Below, piece by piece: positions 63,580-64,000 of a DNA stretch of 64,000 bases. How positions within the stretch are numbered: position 1 is the stretch's first letter; the number at the start of each line of letters is the position of its first letter. Source of the stretch: Sulfurospirillum sp. UCH001. GTDB lineage: Bacteria; Campylobacterota; Campylobacteria; Campylobacterales; Sulfurospirillaceae. The notes under the pieces are model-generated. The model saw only the letters and a program-made list of their open reading frames with translations, made no database searches and was not told the origin of the DNA. The translations under genes and the position numbers were made by a program. The DNA is taken from NCBI RefSeq assembly GCF_001548035.1, contig NZ_AP014723.1:620001-684000 (forward strand). Reading direction: 5' to 3'.

Positions 63580-64000
63580 TTGAAAGATATGGAAAATGCG
63601 ATAGCAGCGTGTACATCGCTCGTTGAATTGGAAAAGATGCGCGTCTCTCTTTTTGGTAAAAAAGGATATTTTGCGGCACAGTTTGAAGAGCTTAAAAAGC
63701 TTGAAGGTGATGCTAAAAAAGAGTTTGCTCAAAATCTCAATATTAATAAAGAAAATTTTTTAGAACGACTCAATGAGAAAAAGAGTGCACTAGAAACAAT
63801 TATGATTGAAGAGCAGATGCGTAAAAGCAGTGTTGATGTGACATTGTTCAATCAAGAGAGCAGTGCTGGTGCTTTGCATCCTGTTATGGATACGATGGAT
63901 AAAATTATTGAATATTTTGTAAGCATGAACTTTTCGATTGAAGAAGGTCCTTTAGTTGAGGATGATTTCCATAACTTTGAAGCACTAAATCTTCCAAAGT
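63580..64000 (+). CDS. pheS: Phenylalanyl-tRNA synthetase alpha subunit, N-terminal part
   Basis: The first 140 residues of PheS; the gene runs off the window. N-terminal coiled coil (about 1-85) with VELEKMRVSLFGKKGYFAAQFEELKKL in part, then the class II core beginning at SAGALHPVMDTMDKIIEYFVSMNFSIEEGP and ending in VEDDFHNFEALNLPK. Start is TTG at 63580, seven bases after AAAGG; the ATG at 63589 is too far from that site. pheT presumably follows. Identification is secure. Confidence 0.93.
   Translation, partial: MKDMENAIAACTSLVELEKMRVSLFGKKGYFAAQFEELKKLEGDAKKEFAQNLNINKENFLERLNEKKSALETIMIEEQMRKSSVDVTLFNQESSAGALHPVMDTMDKIIEYFVSMNFSIEEGPLVEDDFHNFEALNLPK

Noticed and set aside
1-64000. CRISPR arrays, insertion sequences, integrases, phage genes or rRNA operons
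   Set aside because: I looked for regularly spaced repeats, terminal inverted repeats and transposase/integrase motifs and saw none; all long frames are explained by housekeeping or signalling genes.

Overview
The window looks like a chromosomal segment of a Campylobacterota (Epsilonproteobacteria) bacterium, most likely a Sulfurospirillum-type free-living relative of Campylobacter. The DNA is AT-rich, and many genes start with TTG or GTG behind a clear AAGGA-type site. Several gene orders match those I recall from Campylobacter: dnaJ-racR-racS-recR; gatC/cvpA/fur/lysS/glyA/DUF1882/SPOR/aroE; uvrC beside guaA-hemD-purD-RDD-lptD-pnp; pycB/oadA-pckA-argH; and hinT beside pheS. I see no insertion sequence, prophage, CRISPR array, rRNA or integrase. 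Coding density is very high and no gene-free gap exceeds about 275 bases.

Layout. 1-8.1 kb (+): end of uvrA, two near-duplicate dicarboxylate/amino-acid symporters with near-identical terminators, an HDOD protein, polA and mntP. 8.2-11.0 kb: a small outer-membrane barrel (-), an XRE regulator (+), a YgjP-type metallopeptidase (-) and dnaJ (-). 11.1-14.2 kb (+): a Spy/CpxP-like periplasmic protein, the RacRS two-component pair and recR. 14.2-16.4 kb (-): a multi-PAS diguanylate cyclase. 16.7 kb: a small zinc-ribbon protein. 17.0-28.4 kb (-): one long collinear run read as gatC-pilT-GGDEF-cvpA-fur-lysS-glyA-DUF1882-SPOR-trpE-aroE-acyl-CoA synthetase. 28.5-31.75 kb (+): YfgM-like and BamB-like envelope proteins, a hypothetical gene, coaX and hisG.

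31.75-39.3 kb (-): a signalling block (CheY-like regulator, NIT-domain hybrid kinase, Sel1 protein, and a protein with a degenerate Hpt-like end) followed by uvrC and dciA. 39.26-51.2 kb (+): a tiny LptM-like lipoprotein gene, nadB, nhaD, guaA, hemD, a 6S RNA candidate, purD, an RDD protein, lptD, pnp and atpE. 51.2-54.5 kb (+): tRNA-Leu(GAG), an 86-residue unknown protein and a sensor kinase/response regulator pair. 54.7-63.0 kb (+): a D-lactate dehydrogenase, oadG, oadA, what looks like the C-terminal stump of a deleted oadB, pckA and argH. 63.0-64 kb: hinT (-) and the beginning of pheS (+).

How the genes fit together. Dicarboxylate/amino-acid uptake, D-lactate oxidation, pyruvate carboxylation (OadA/PycB) and PEP carboxykinase suggest growth on organic acids through the C3/C4 node. 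Envelope biogenesis is represented by lptM, lptD, and the YfgM/BamB-like pair. Signalling is rich: four response regulators or receiver hybrids, three histidine kinases and two GGDEF proteins. I found no convincing new multi-gene defence or mobile system. The best leads are the oadB remnant, the primase-like residues of the DUF1882 protein, the degenerate-Hpt/hybrid-kinase cluster, the tandem GTTAA repeats upstream of the Spy-like gene, and the 6S RNA candidate with its competing pairings.
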